Shown here: positions 51,501 through 62,500 of the stretch, one piece after another
Layout: each line of letters starts with the position of its first letter
How positions within the stretch are numbered: position 1 is the first letter of the stretch
DNA from: Anoplopoma fimbria
Taxonomy: Eukaryota; Chordata; Actinopteri; Perciformes; Anoplopomatidae
Length of the DNA stretch: 64,000 nucleotides
Assembly (NCBI RefSeq): GCF_027596085.1
Contig: NC_072467.1
Coordinates: 10,283,476-10,347,475 of the forward strand
Reading direction: 5' to 3'
Position numbers and translations under genes: made by a program
Notes under the pieces: model-generated
Told to the model about the DNA's origin: nothing
Database searches by the model: none
The model's input: the letters and a program-made list of their open reading frames with translations, nothing else

Positions 51501-53570
51501 GAGAGTAATGTGGCTTATGCCGTAAAACGCCGCTCCGCTTCTGTGGGTGCGGAGGCTTCAAGCGTTACTGTGAAATAACAAGCTCCACCGCTGGTGTTCA
51601 AATGTGTTGTAACCTGTTGTAATGGTGTCAAACTCCCTATAGACAGCCTGTCAAGGAGTTGCACACCGCTTGGGCGCCGTCTATGCTAATCGCTGCCATC
51701 GCAAAAACGCTCTGAGAGTTTTTTTTATTACTGCTTTAAACTATATATCCCGAGCTCCATAACACATTGTTCGCTTAGATGATTTACTGGTAGGTGATAC
51801 AGTATAACAGCCTCATTGAATTTTAGAGAGACGAGGGGAGACATATAAACAACCACTATTAGCTTCCAACACTAAACACACACACACACACACACATTTA
51901 AACGCAGTCTCTAACCAAAGCAATGGTATATTGGTAGCACTAGATCCCCCAACTGACCTTAGTATATGTGTTTAGCATCCTTTTTGACATCACAAAAAGG
52001 ATATTTAAACAGGACCTCAGCATGCATTGCATTGACAGTTTGCCATAAGTATTATGAATGATGGCATGCATAAAGATTTCTGTCAAAAACAACCGGAAAC
52101 CAAAAGGCAAATGATGGACTTGAAGTAGTTTATCCTCTACATGTATAGTTTATCCTCTTTTTAAAGTCCAGGTAAAGTAAAAGACATTGTAAATGTTAGA
52201 AAATAATTGCTGAACGATCTAAAATGACCGTGAACTATATCGTACTGAATTGTGGAGTTAGAATGATAAACTGAAGGTGGATCGTCACAAAGTCCATAAA
52301 GTTTTTATAGGCTGCCCAGTCCCGTCTGTCTCTCATTCAGGGTCTGCCTGAGGACCGGTCTCACTGGAAAATCACAACCAAGTTAGCTATACTCATTTCA
52401 CTTTCAGAAATTAATTTATTTCAGAACAGAATTGATTTGGTCCAATAACATTTGGAAAGTCTAGAGCCGCATTATGAATTACTTTATCCCAATTCAAGTT
52501 AGCGTAAAGCTAAACTGGAAGTTAGCTGACTAGCCTGGGGGGAGTCTCTGGTGCACATGCTCTCACCATAGAGCATCGCCATTAACATTCTGCAAATGTA
52601 GGGTGTGGTTTCAGAGCCTTCAGCTGGAGGCACCCAGCGTTTCAGAGCAGGGAATACTGATTATTTTTCACAATTTTCAACTCAATAGAGAAGTGCAAGT
52701 TCCTATTGCTACAAGTTAAGCACCAAATATAGCAAAAGGGACCCTTCTGGTTGGTGTCCAAATGAGCCAAGAGTACAGATATGTTTGTTTGGGTCTGCTT
52801 TCAAGGTCAGGAGAATGCAAATTGTATCTAGACTGCTAAGGTTTGAGAGCTGCTGGGTGAGGGAATTGTGTAAAACAGCTCTAAAATAATTGTTGGACTA
52901 AACCGGAATTGAGCCTTCCTCTCCAAAGGGAAAAAAGCTGAGGAAACAAATGTTAAAGACCTTGTAAAGGACAAATACAAAGATGTGAAAATGTGAATAT
53001 AATAGAATAATACAGTCCGTTTCTGAATTCTGAGGATTGACAGGTTGAAGCAAATGATTATTTTGTGATAATCAAGCTGATGCTTCATGCAGACCATACT
53101 AGAATGGATTCACTTCAATTTTGCGTGAGAAATACTTTAAACTGCATTTCGTCCAATTCTATTCAAAATCCTCTATTTCTGTACAAAGGATAGCCAGTTA
53201 TGATCTCACAATATCCAAAATGAGACCAGATTTGCCGACCGCTTACACTCTGACTCTATGGATGGACATTTACACACCTCATAAAAGCAAGCATACATAG
53301 TATAGTATACAAAATCTTTGAATTTCTATAACTATCTGCAGAAAAAGTTCCTATTCTAGCATTGGCAAAGGCTGCCTGTACTGTAAAGTAACCCAACATA
53401 TCCAGTCAGCTAGAGAGTCTTACACTATCAGTGAAGCGTTTTAGAGCTAGAGAGCCAATGCTGCTAACAGCTTAGATGAGGCTATCCACAGCCGAATGCT
53501 CAGAGCTGCAGCTATGGCTATCAGAAGGCTTAACTATGATCAACATTTTCTGTCCATCTCTCTATTGGTG
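48507..53570. other. Intronic stretch without recognisable gene
   Basis: Holds a 14-base G run at 51100-51113 and a short CA run at 51875-51895. No host exon, RNA gene or named repeat was found. Confidence 0.55.
51100..51113. repeat. Poly-G run (14 bases)
   Basis: Uninterrupted G homopolymer on the plus strand at the end of a purine-rich segment. Confidence 0.9.
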
Positions 53571-53665
53571 TGTTCACACCAAACGCGTAGCGAACATTTC
53601 ATGTAGCAGGATTGCATACAAAGTCAATGCAAGGACGCGAATGGACACAAAATCTCTGGTTTCAG
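53568..53665. repeat. MITE-like fragment starting 'ggtgtgttcacacc'
   Basis: The palindromic start 'ggtgtgttcacacc' followed by 'aaacgcgtagcga', 'caaagtcaatgcaaggacgc' and 'gaatggacac' resembles a short inverted-repeat element frequent in fishes. The opposite end is not visible, so this is a one-ended or decayed copy. Confidence 0.45.
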
Positions 53666-54303
53666 TTCACCATCAGTGCCTGATACCCTTGTGTTCCTTT
53701 GCTCAACACGGCCACTCAGAGGGCTACTGTACATCTGCCAGCCCTTGTCATTATAGATAAAAATGTCGCTTGCTCAGAATCCCCACCATGACAGCAGACT
53801 ATCAGCGCTTGACCGTATGTCCTTTCCTCATTACGGCCACTCAGACAGAGTTGCATCAGCTGGCCGGTATCCAGCTCGTCAGCTCAATTTCCGATGAAAT
53901 GACACATTACAGATGTGAGGTCAGCGCACACAGATAGCTGCCGCTTGTAAATGAATGGTAGTACACACAGGTCAATGGGTTCTTTTCCGGGTGATTCACA
54001 CTAGATGTTTGGGTCACTGTAAGCTTACTTTCCTATAAATATGGACCAACTAATGGGATCCAAACATTTTAATGATGGTAAACTCATTCAGAGGATATTC
54101 ATGTATCTGAATGCATGTATATTTATTAAAAAAAAAGGCTTTTGTGTGTATGACTAAGGAATGTTAAGGAAATACTGAATATTGACAGACATTCAAAGAA
54201 CTTCAAAAGAGATAGATTCAGTCTTTAAGTGATTTTTTTCCAATATAAAGTAAAATTTACTGAGGTGCAATTCTTCCACAAATCCCCTTGGTTTTAAAAA
54301 CCA

Positions 54304-54308
<5 letters not shown>
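53666..54308. other. Intronic stretch without recognisable gene
   Basis: No gene or named repeat. It may contain the decayed right part of the preceding element. Confidence 0.5.
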
Positions 54309-54371
<63 letters not shown>

Positions 54372-54441
54372 TATATATAGATATATATATCTATATATAG
54401 ATATATATCTATATAGATGATATAGATATAGATATAGATAT
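54309..54441. repeat. (AT)n tract with GATA/TATC-rich continuation
   Basis: About 58 bp of perfect AT passes into interleaved 'atatatatctatatatagat' type sequence and ends in GATATA units. It is strongly self-complementary and could extrude as a cruciform. Confidence 0.95.
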
Positions 54442-55475
54442 TTCATTTATTATAGTTTCTTAAGAAGTTAATAAGCATATATTTGTAGAATTTGTTTTTC
54501 AGGATTTCAAAGGAAGTCAATACATCTTAAAAAAAGGAAAACCTACACCCAGACTGTCTTTTAATCTGAAGGCTAGAAAAAAACAAAAAAACACAGTTCA
54601 CTTGTGTTATTTAGTAACTCATTATTTACATACTGCTGCAGTTTTTGGAGGAGAATAATCACACAGCCAGTTCTGCAGTCAGTTACTTTGCCAGCACATC
54701 CACATCATCTCTCCAGCCTCCACATACATTAGACTCTGCACCTTCAAAGCATCCAAAAATAGCCTTCACTGTTTATTCCCGCACTGCCTAATGCATGATG
54801 TGCGCTGCCTCTGTGCAGCTGAGGCTACAACACTTGGGGCTGAATCACCGACTTCATTCACTGCAAATAATTAGAGTCACTACGTTAAATTGATCCTGGC
54901 CAGTCATGAAGCTCACTTTACGACACCGGGGAAACTGATTAGCAGCTTCAGTGCTAGAGCGAACGGGCATTGTAAATATTTCTTTCTCTGTGTGTGTGTG
55001 TGTTTGTGTGTCCGTGCATGTGTGTGAGAGCTAGAGAACTGTTTTCTTTCTCGCTCTCGCTCGCTAAGGTCCTATGATGTTTGATTTCAAAATCAGCGCT
55101 CCCTAATCGAACAAGAAACGGCTTGGCACCGTCTGGCTGGAAATAAATGAATAGCATGTGGGACAGCAGGCAGAGGTTGAACTGGGGTCAAGCACCATTC
55201 TGCCAGACAGCCCAGGAGGCTGCACTGCCTGTCACAACACAGATATACCCCAAGAGAAAGATGGAGAGAGAGAGAGTGAGAGAGAGAATGCAAGCAAGGG
55301 AGTGAGAGAGGCAGCTAGGGAAGGAGAACTCAGGCGGAGACTTAGAGCAGGAAGTACAGGAAGACATACAGCGGTATTGATGAGGTGTAGGGGACAGATT
55401 TATCTCGGAGTCTCTCTGGTAAAAGCTTCTCAGTGGTGCCGTGTCCAGTCCCCATTCACACTCATCCCTCTTACC
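54442..55475. other. Intronic stretch without recognisable gene
   Basis: GA-rich patch at 55258-55325. No exon with convincing splice sites and no named repeat. Confidence 0.5.
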
Positions 55476-55770
55476 GGCGGCGGGTAGTAGAGACAGACAG
55501 GAAGACAGCGAGGACAGTACATTTTGGGTCAGAGGGGGACAGGAGGGTCTTCAGTCATACGTGTGTTTTCCCTGTCCGACGTCCTTTCGTCCACTGCCAA
55601 GGCCGCGGTCGTGAGTGGGGCCGCCCATTAGACGGCCCCTGTGTAGTTTCGGGAGCGCACGTCGATGTGGTGGTGGTGTGTGTGTGGGGGGGGTAATCTC
55701 TAGCACTTCGCTCCGCTGACAACCGTGTTATTGAAGGGTGGGGACGCAATTAGAGGGCGCGCCAGTGAGT
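55476..55770. promoter_or_regulatory. CpG-rich patch, possible regulatory region
   Basis: This 295-bp stretch has clearly more CpG dinucleotides than the surrounding AT-rich intron, about twenty by eye, including 'ccggcggcggg', 'ggccgcggtcg' and 'gggcgcgcc'. No TATA box or initiator can be assigned with confidence. It could be a promoter or enhancer of cdh13 on the minus strand, or simply a GC-rich segment. Confidence 0.25.
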
Positions 55771-55956
55771 ACAGAATGTGGAATCATCATTAACAAGCTC
55801 ACATTGTTGAAGTGGGGACTGTAATTAAAGGGTTCCCACAGCAGGGCTGAAAGGGGCTTTTGATTGGAGGAGCACGGGGACAAAGTGATTTCGCTCATCT
55901 CCCACTAGTTGTGACCTTCACACCAATTGGCAGAAGATGGCGTGTGGTGGCCGCGT

Positions 55957-55962
<6 letters not shown>

Positions 55963-55987
<25 letters not shown>
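55963..55987. repeat. Short (GT)n microsatellite
   Basis: About 12 perfect GT units. Confidence 0.9.
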
Positions 55988-57561
55988 TTCTGCTGCATGT
56001 GGTCGTCTGCAGTCATGCGTATGTATTTTGACTTGATGAGAAAGATACAAGGTCAATTAGACACTAGAGTCTAGAATCTACGCACAACATTGTTAATCTG
56101 AATGGGAAAGAGAAGGGGGAGGTGGGGGGGGGGGGGGGGACAACCGATTCACTGTTCTCTAAGAGGAAAAAAAGGGCACAAAATAAAATGTTCAATAAAA
56201 GGGCAGGAAAAGAAAGTTACATTCGAGCGCCTGAGGGCCAGAAACAGAGCACAAGGCTGAACTGTGACTCATTTGCCTGTCCCCTGTGGAGGCTATTGTA
56301 ACTATTGAATGCATGCAAAGTGATTTACCATACTTCCTTTTCCTCCCGCCCTGTAACAACTCAAACTTGTAGCATGGGCATTGGTGGATTTTTTTGCCGT
56401 AGCCAATAATTCACTTCCCCAGAAATGCGCAGATCTTTTTGGGGGTGAAGAGTCAGTCCAAAATCCGAACATTGTTTTTCTCCGCCTGTGAAACAAGGAT
56501 CTCTGTGTCTTGTATCAAAAGCTTGACCCCAATGCTCCAAAGACATGATGAGTCATTCAGCAGATATCCAGGGTCAGAGCTACGAACTCTGGATGTCCAG
56601 CTTTCGTTTGTTTTCTCCCGAAGGGGTACATAGTCAAGAAATCAGAGATGTTACTGGCTCTGCTGGTAGAAGAACTTAATAAAACATTTTCTAAAAACAC
56701 CTGTCAAAATACATCATTGTGAGGGCTGCATGGACACAAAAAGCATGGTCTTGTCATGCAATCTGATGCACTATTTCTAAAACCAGGCTGAGAATTTATA
56801 GCGGAGAATTTGCAACAACTTGGAACACACAGGATTTTCCCAAATTGGACACGAGCTAAATAAAAAATGGACATAACAGAGCTTCAAAAAAGTGTGGTCT
56901 TGTGAATAGGCTTAACAAACCTGAAGACTTGGGAAAAGTTCAATTTGTGCATAAGGTGACCCCAGAACCATTTCTCCACATACTTCTTGTTGGCCCAACC
57001 TTGCAAAGTCCTTCCAGGAATTACAGATAGTTATTACAGTTACAAAAGGTAGTGCAAACCCAGCAAGTGCAATATTAATGATAGCTCACAAGTTTGCTGC
57101 TTCCAATACTTGCTATATGACTACAAAAAATTATAAAATTGCAACAATTCTTGCTGATATTTCATTATCAACAATCATTGTTCTTCTCTTCATTCAATAA
57201 TTACATTCACAATCTTTGTTACAACTTTCAGTCAGATAAAAATCAAACCTCTGCAAACAAATGGACGGCTTAAGGGCATTATTTTCCCAGGCAGCACTCA
57301 ACTCCTAGACTGTGTTTTGCTCTCAACAAGCTGGACCAATTATATTTAATGTAGGGACGTTAAAATAACCTTAAAAAACTACTGGAAGTAATAATGTAGC
57401 ATAATTGGCCATGAGTACGTACCAGAGCTGACTGGAAAGTAGTTTTTAAGAAAAGATCACAAACAAAACAACAACCTTATCAGTGGCATCCTGTGGTATC
57501 TATAGTCATTTCCCCTCTCAGATAGCGATGCGAGCTTCCAGGAAGTGAAATCCATTATATA
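55988..57561. other. Intronic stretch without recognisable gene
   Basis: A 16-base G run lies at 56124-56139. No exon, RNA gene or named repeat before the Tc1 element. Confidence 0.55.
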
Positions 57562-57563
57562 TA

Positions 57564-57780
57564 CAGTGGGTACGGAAAGTATTCAGACCCCTTTAAATTT
57601 TTCACTCTTTGTTTCATTGCAGCCATTTGCTAAAATCGAAAAAGTTCATTTTTTTTCGCATTAATGTACACTCAGCAACCCATCTTGACAGAAAAAAACA
57701 GAAATGTAGAAATTTTTGCAAATTTATAAAAAAGGAAAAACTGAAATATCACATGGTCATAAGTATTCAGACCCTTTGCT
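57564..57780 (+). repeat. Left terminal inverted repeat of Tc1 element B
   Basis: It pairs with 58961-59131. It includes a segment of about 45 bp ('cagcaacccatcttgacag' and following) that is missing from the right repeat. The inner direct repeat is 'aagtattcagaccctttgct'. Confidence 0.88.
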
Positions 57781-57910
57781 GTGACACTCATATTTAACTC
57801 ACATGCTGTCCATTTCTTCTGATCCTCCTTGAGATGGTTCTACTCCTTCATTGGAGTCCAGCTGTGTTTAATTAAACTGATTGGACTTGATTAGGAAAGG
57901 CACACACCTG

Positions 57911-57920
57911 TCTATATAAG
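57911..57920 (+). promoter_or_regulatory. TATA-like box upstream of element B transposase
   Basis: 'tctatataag' lies about 40 bp before the first transposase ATG (57952). The position is suitable for a promoter of the transposase gene, but no activity can be inferred. Confidence 0.35.
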
Positions 57921-57951
57921 ACCTTACAGCTCACAGTGCATGTCAGAACAA

Positions 57952-58961
57952 ATGAGAATCATGAGGTCGAAGGAACTGCCCAAGGAGCTCAGAGACAGAA
58001 TTGTGGCAAGACACAGATCTGGCCAAGGTTACAAAAGAATTTCTGCAGCACTCAAGGTTCCTTAACCTAAGAGCACAGTGGCCTCCATAATCCTTAAATG
58101 GAAGAAGTATGGGATGACCAGAACTCTTCCTAGACCTGGCCGTCCAGCCAAACTGAGCAATCGTGGGAGAAGAGCCCAAAGATCACTGTGGCTGAGCTCC
58201 AGAGATGCAGTAGGGAGATGGGAGAAAGTTCCACAAAGTCAACTATCACTGCAGCCCTCCACCAGTCGGGGCTTTATGGCAGAGTGGCCCGACGGAAGCC
58301 TCTCCTCAGTGCAAGACATATGAAAGCCCGCATAGAGTTTGCCAAAAAACACATGGAGGACTCCCAAACTATGAGAAATAAGATTCTCTGGTCTGATGAG
58401 ACCAAGATTGAACTTTTTGGCGTTAATTCTAGGCGGTATGTGTGGAGAAAACCAGGCACTGCTCATCACCTGCCCAATACAATCCCAACAGTGAAACATG
58501 GTGGTGGCAGCATCATGCTATGGGGGTGTTTTTCAGCTGCAGGGACAGGACGACTGGTTGCAATTGAAGGAAAGATGAATGCGGCCAAGTACAGAGATAT
58601 CCTGGAAGAAAACCTCCTCCAGAGTGCTCAGGACCTCAGACTGGGCCGAAGGTTCACCTTCCAACAAGACAATGACCCGAAGCAAACAGCTAAAATAACA
58701 AAGGAGTGGCTTCGGAACAAGTCTGTGACCATTCTTGACTGGCCCAGCCAGAGCCCTGACCTAAACCCAATTGAGCATCTCTGGAGAGACCTGAAAATGG
58801 CTGTCCACCAACGTTCACCATCCAACCTGACAGAACTGGAGAGGATCTGCAAGGAAGAATGGCAGAGGATCCCCAAATCCAGGTGTGAGAAACTTGTTGC
58901 ATCATTCCCAAGAAGACTCATGGCTGTACTAGCTCAAAAGGGTGCTTCTACTCAATACTGA
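57952..58961 (+). pseudogene. Damaged Tc1-like DD34E transposase (element B)
   Basis: Cut-and-paste transposase remnant. Two in-frame ATGs (57952, 57961) precede 'MRSKELPKELRDRIVARHRS', the helix-turn-helix region, and 'PGRPAKLS', the linker motif. A TAA stop lies at 58063-58065, where a sense codon is expected after 'AALKVP'. Near 58165-58190 a short deletion shifts the frame. From 58188 one open frame of 257 codons runs to the end and holds the catalytic core: D in WSDETK (58395-58397), D in QQDNDPK (58668-58670) and E in NPIEHLW (58773-58775), 34 residues apart. The residue after NDPK is Gln, where most relatives have His. The C-terminus 'KGASTQY' abuts the right inverted repeat. The catalytic domain is intact, but the DNA-binding domain is cut off, so it is presumably inactive. 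Confidence 0.92.
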
Positions 58962-59128
58962 GCAAAGGGTCTGAATACTTATGACCATGTGATATTTCAG
59001 TTTTTCTTTTTTAATAAATTTGCGTGTACATTAATGCGAAAAAAAATTAACTTTTTCGATTTTAGCAAATGGCTGCAATGAAACAAAGGGTGAAAAATTT
59101 AAAGGGGTCTGAATACTTTCCATACCCA

Positions 59129-59131
<3 letters not shown>
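58961..59131 (-). repeat. Right terminal inverted repeat of Tc1 element B
   Basis: Its reverse complement matches 57564-57780 apart from the ~45-bp gap and a few substitutions. The transposase stop codon overlaps its inner edge. Confidence 0.88.
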
Positions 59132-59132
<1 letters not shown>

Positions 59133-59160
<28 letters not shown>

Positions 59161-59161
59161 T
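59133..59161. repeat. (TA)n tract touching Tc1 element B
   Basis: About 14 TA units start two bases after the transposon end. TA is the target of the transposase, so insertion into or next to a pre-existing TA repeat is likely. Confidence 0.9.
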
Positions 59162-59447
59162 ACCGATATGCTGCGTGCACTTGTATTCTGTCCTCCTATA
59201 ACCTTTCAAGCTCTACACGTGTGCGAGCAGAAGTGCAAATACAGCAGGGAGGCAGAAACGGTCGCTGTGAATGCTTCATTCTCTGGCAACATCGTTGGAA
59301 AAATGGTCACGCTCTGACCGAGCTGGACCGAGGGGTCGGGGAGTAAGTGCATGTGTGTATACGTGTCCTTCTGTTGGAGTGTGTGATGAGAGAGCACAAA
59401 GTTTTGGCTTTTGAAAAAACCTTTTTCTGTCATCGGAAAAATGCAGT

Positions 59448-59449
<2 letters not shown>

Positions 59450-59498
<49 letters not shown>
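59450..59498. repeat. (TA)n microsatellite
   Basis: About 24 perfect TA units. Isoleucine/tyrosine-rich frames across it are artefacts. Confidence 0.95.
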
Positions 59499-59502
<4 letters not shown>

Positions 59503-62500
59503 CATCACTGTCTCGAGCTTCTGTTGTATTTCTGTTTCCCCCCATGGACCCCTGACCGTAAGCAAAGCCGAAACGGACAGATACAAACACAGACTTATCG
59601 GCTGCATAATGGCCTTTCACTCAGATGGATAATGCCATGACACCCATAGACATCAACAGCCCTTCAGCCAACACTAGCTCCATTAACACCGCCATTAGAG
59701 AGGGGACGATTGATTTATTTATCGGCCAAGCCAGAGACAACACACCAGCCACAACAACCCTGCACATGCTGCTCTCAGGCACCGAGGAGCCATTTGACAG
59801 CTATCGATGGTTGAGGATGATTTGTAGAAACACTGATTCATCTCACAATATGCGCACGTATCTCAGAAATTGATCAAGTACTCCTTTCCGGTCGTCTGTG
59901 TCCACTTCAGTAAGCTCATTAAAAGAAAAATGCTTTGACAATAGGAAAAGAAAAGACGCTTTCCGGCACGGTGAGTTTTTTAACTAAGCAGAAAATCTAA
60001 GTAGCAGACCTGAACATATTGTGGCAGGATGCTACAGAAATAATTTTTTGCGATGCAAAAAAAAAAAAAAAAAAAAGAATGTTGCTGACTTTGAAATCAC
60101 TCACTTCATCCACAGTATTATCAAGCTTTTCATGAGGGTATGTAACTGAAAAGGTCATTCTACTGTGCAATTTAAAAGCATGCATTCACCAACAAGTGTT
60201 TTATTTGCTTAAAGGTTGCAGCGTCCGTAGGTACATTTAACGCCAATTTATCAGTTGTGTTTGAAGTTTTTTTTCAGAGGAGAGGAAGCGAAAACAATGC
60301 AGATTAATAAAAACAAAGATAGAAAGAAGTCTTTGCCATGGAAACAAACAAAAAAAGGATTAATACCAGAAGTGTTTCTTTGACAGCAGGTATATGAAAG
60401 CTGACTAAATGCAATCAGATAGCGTCACTGGCTGACATATATTAGAACGTTGTGTGCTGCTCTGCCTGCTCTGGTGTAACAGCATGCTGCATTTCAGATG
60501 AGCAGAGGGAGATGGGAGTTCCATGATCGTATCTGGACAGCCGCGTCCCTGCAGTTGACAGACTGGTCTCTTTTCTTCATTTTCTGTCCTTATATCTCCT
60601 CTCACTTCCCTGACGCATCCTTTAAGGTCAGACGAGTTTATCTGTTCTACAGTGAAGGCTCAGTCAGTGTAGACTACTGCACTTGCTTATTCATTCATCG
60701 ATGCATCCTCTCTGCTTCCCCTCATTTTCACTATTCCTCAATGACTCCATCCTACGTCCTATCATCTCACTACACTTCCCCCTTTTCTCATACACCAATC
60801 TGTTATCTGTCACAGCCAACGCGATCCCTTTTGCAGACATGACGATCAATACACACTTGGATAAGCACAACCTTGTGTCTTGTATTTCAACAGCAAACAG
60901 CAAGTTTATTTTGTGCTGCAACTCAGGGTTGTCCCAAGGTGACACGGTTAATCCAAAGCCTTATCTATCAACCTAAAGTTATGCACAGAGCTACCATGTG
61001 CAATTAAGAGTTTTGCAGACAAAATGATATATCTATATGTAGAATTCTGTGGGCCTGGGTCAACGTGGACCTCTAGGTAAAGATGATGTAGGTAGGTGCG
61101 CTAAGAAGGAGAGGTGCAGTGTCCTGCCTGTCTTGGCTAGGACTTTGTTTTCCATTAGTCAGAGTTATAGCCCTTAAGGCACTCTGTGAGAGCACTTAAG
61201 GGTGGTGATAAATACACACAGCCACTAAAACAAAAGCTGACTGACAATTCAGGGACAACACACACCTACATCCTCCTTTGATCATCAGTCCTGAGCTCTA
61301 TCGCAGCAGCCCGCGCTCAAAAGCTCTCAGCGGCGACATAGACGACGACAAATCAAACTACCTGCGGGCTCATGATGTCATCTGGAAAGCTTGAGCCCCT
61401 GTGAGAGGCCATCATCAAATGCTACTGAGCGGGACGGATATTCATTTAAATGATCAGACGAGACCCGGGTCAAATTACTATTTGAAAAGTCTTAAATTAT
61501 TTTTTCTGTGATTCATTGATCTTGCCTGGCTCGTTTGCGTAGACCTCATTAATGTGGTTCTACAGGGAGCCTCAATCAAACACTGAACTTGGCAACATAT
61601 TGGAGAGTCGAGTTTGTGTCAGTGCCAACGGTCTGGTTCGACTTCAGTTTTTCAGTCCTGGTTTTCTAGTGATTGCTGTTAGTATATTGGTTAATTAACG
61701 AGTATTTTCAAGGCAGTTCTGCTCAGAAGTAATTAGCTTTCCTGTCATGTGTATATATACATATGTAATATATAAGCCAAAACAGAAAATAAGCTTTGCG
61801 CCGCGGGCTAATTTTAAATCACCACGGCAGAAGAAGTGACGAGCACTGACGCCGTGTTTGACTCGGGATAAACGCCTTACTCTCAGTTTGTACTCCCACT
61901 CTGTAGTTAGTCATCAAAAGAATTTAGCAAGGAGCATTTAGTTCAGCGTTGAAATGTGTTATGTTACTACTGCTGTCTATTCACTCAGAAATTAAGTACA
62001 AACCTGTCACAGAGGGGGAATGCCTCTGATGGTATAGTAAATCACATCAAAATAAATCATTCACTGCTCAATGGGCGAAAACTGGACGTGAGAGATGAGA
62101 GCTGTGATGTGTGTTTCAGGTGAAAGTTGCAGCCGAGGGACTGACGTAGCGATGGAAAACAAAGAATGAATGGAGGGGGTGGGGGGGGGGGGGGGGGGAC
62201 GGTGAAGTGGCTGATATTTATTTACTCTGGCGAGCGAGCATTTAGGTACCAGCACTTCAACAAGCAATCAGATGGTGAAAACAACACAGCCTCATTGTTG
62301 ACATAAATCATTATTATTCTTCAGCCTTACACTGCAACCGCTGATATAAGAGCAATTGAAACGGGGAAAATTAAACAAGCGCTGTTGTGATGGAGTACTA
62401 TATAATCATAGGTTATAATTGATGAACTGATTGAACTGAGTGGCTCGTTTCAAGCATTATGTGAGGTTAATTTGGTTTTATGCGTATGTGTGTACATGTG

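Larger units (their letters stand above)
57564..59131 (+). mobile_element. Tc1-like transposon, 1.57 kb, element B
   Basis: The left end is 'cagtgggtacggaaagtatt' and the right end is the complement of 'cagtgggtatggaaagtatt'. TA precedes the left end (57562-57563). The right end is followed by 'tgtata', so the second TA is changed or absorbed into the adjacent TA repeat. Each inverted repeat has outer and inner copies of 'aagtattcagaccc', the IR/DR layout. The repeats are close to identical outside one ~45-bp indel, suggesting a younger insertion than element A. It is antisense to cdh13 and contains one damaged transposase gene. Confidence 0.93.

Noticed and set aside
61360..61385. ATG followed by CAG|gtagtt on the minus strand as cdh13 exon 1
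   Set aside because: It would encode only four residues and no signal peptide, so it is not credible as the first coding exon.
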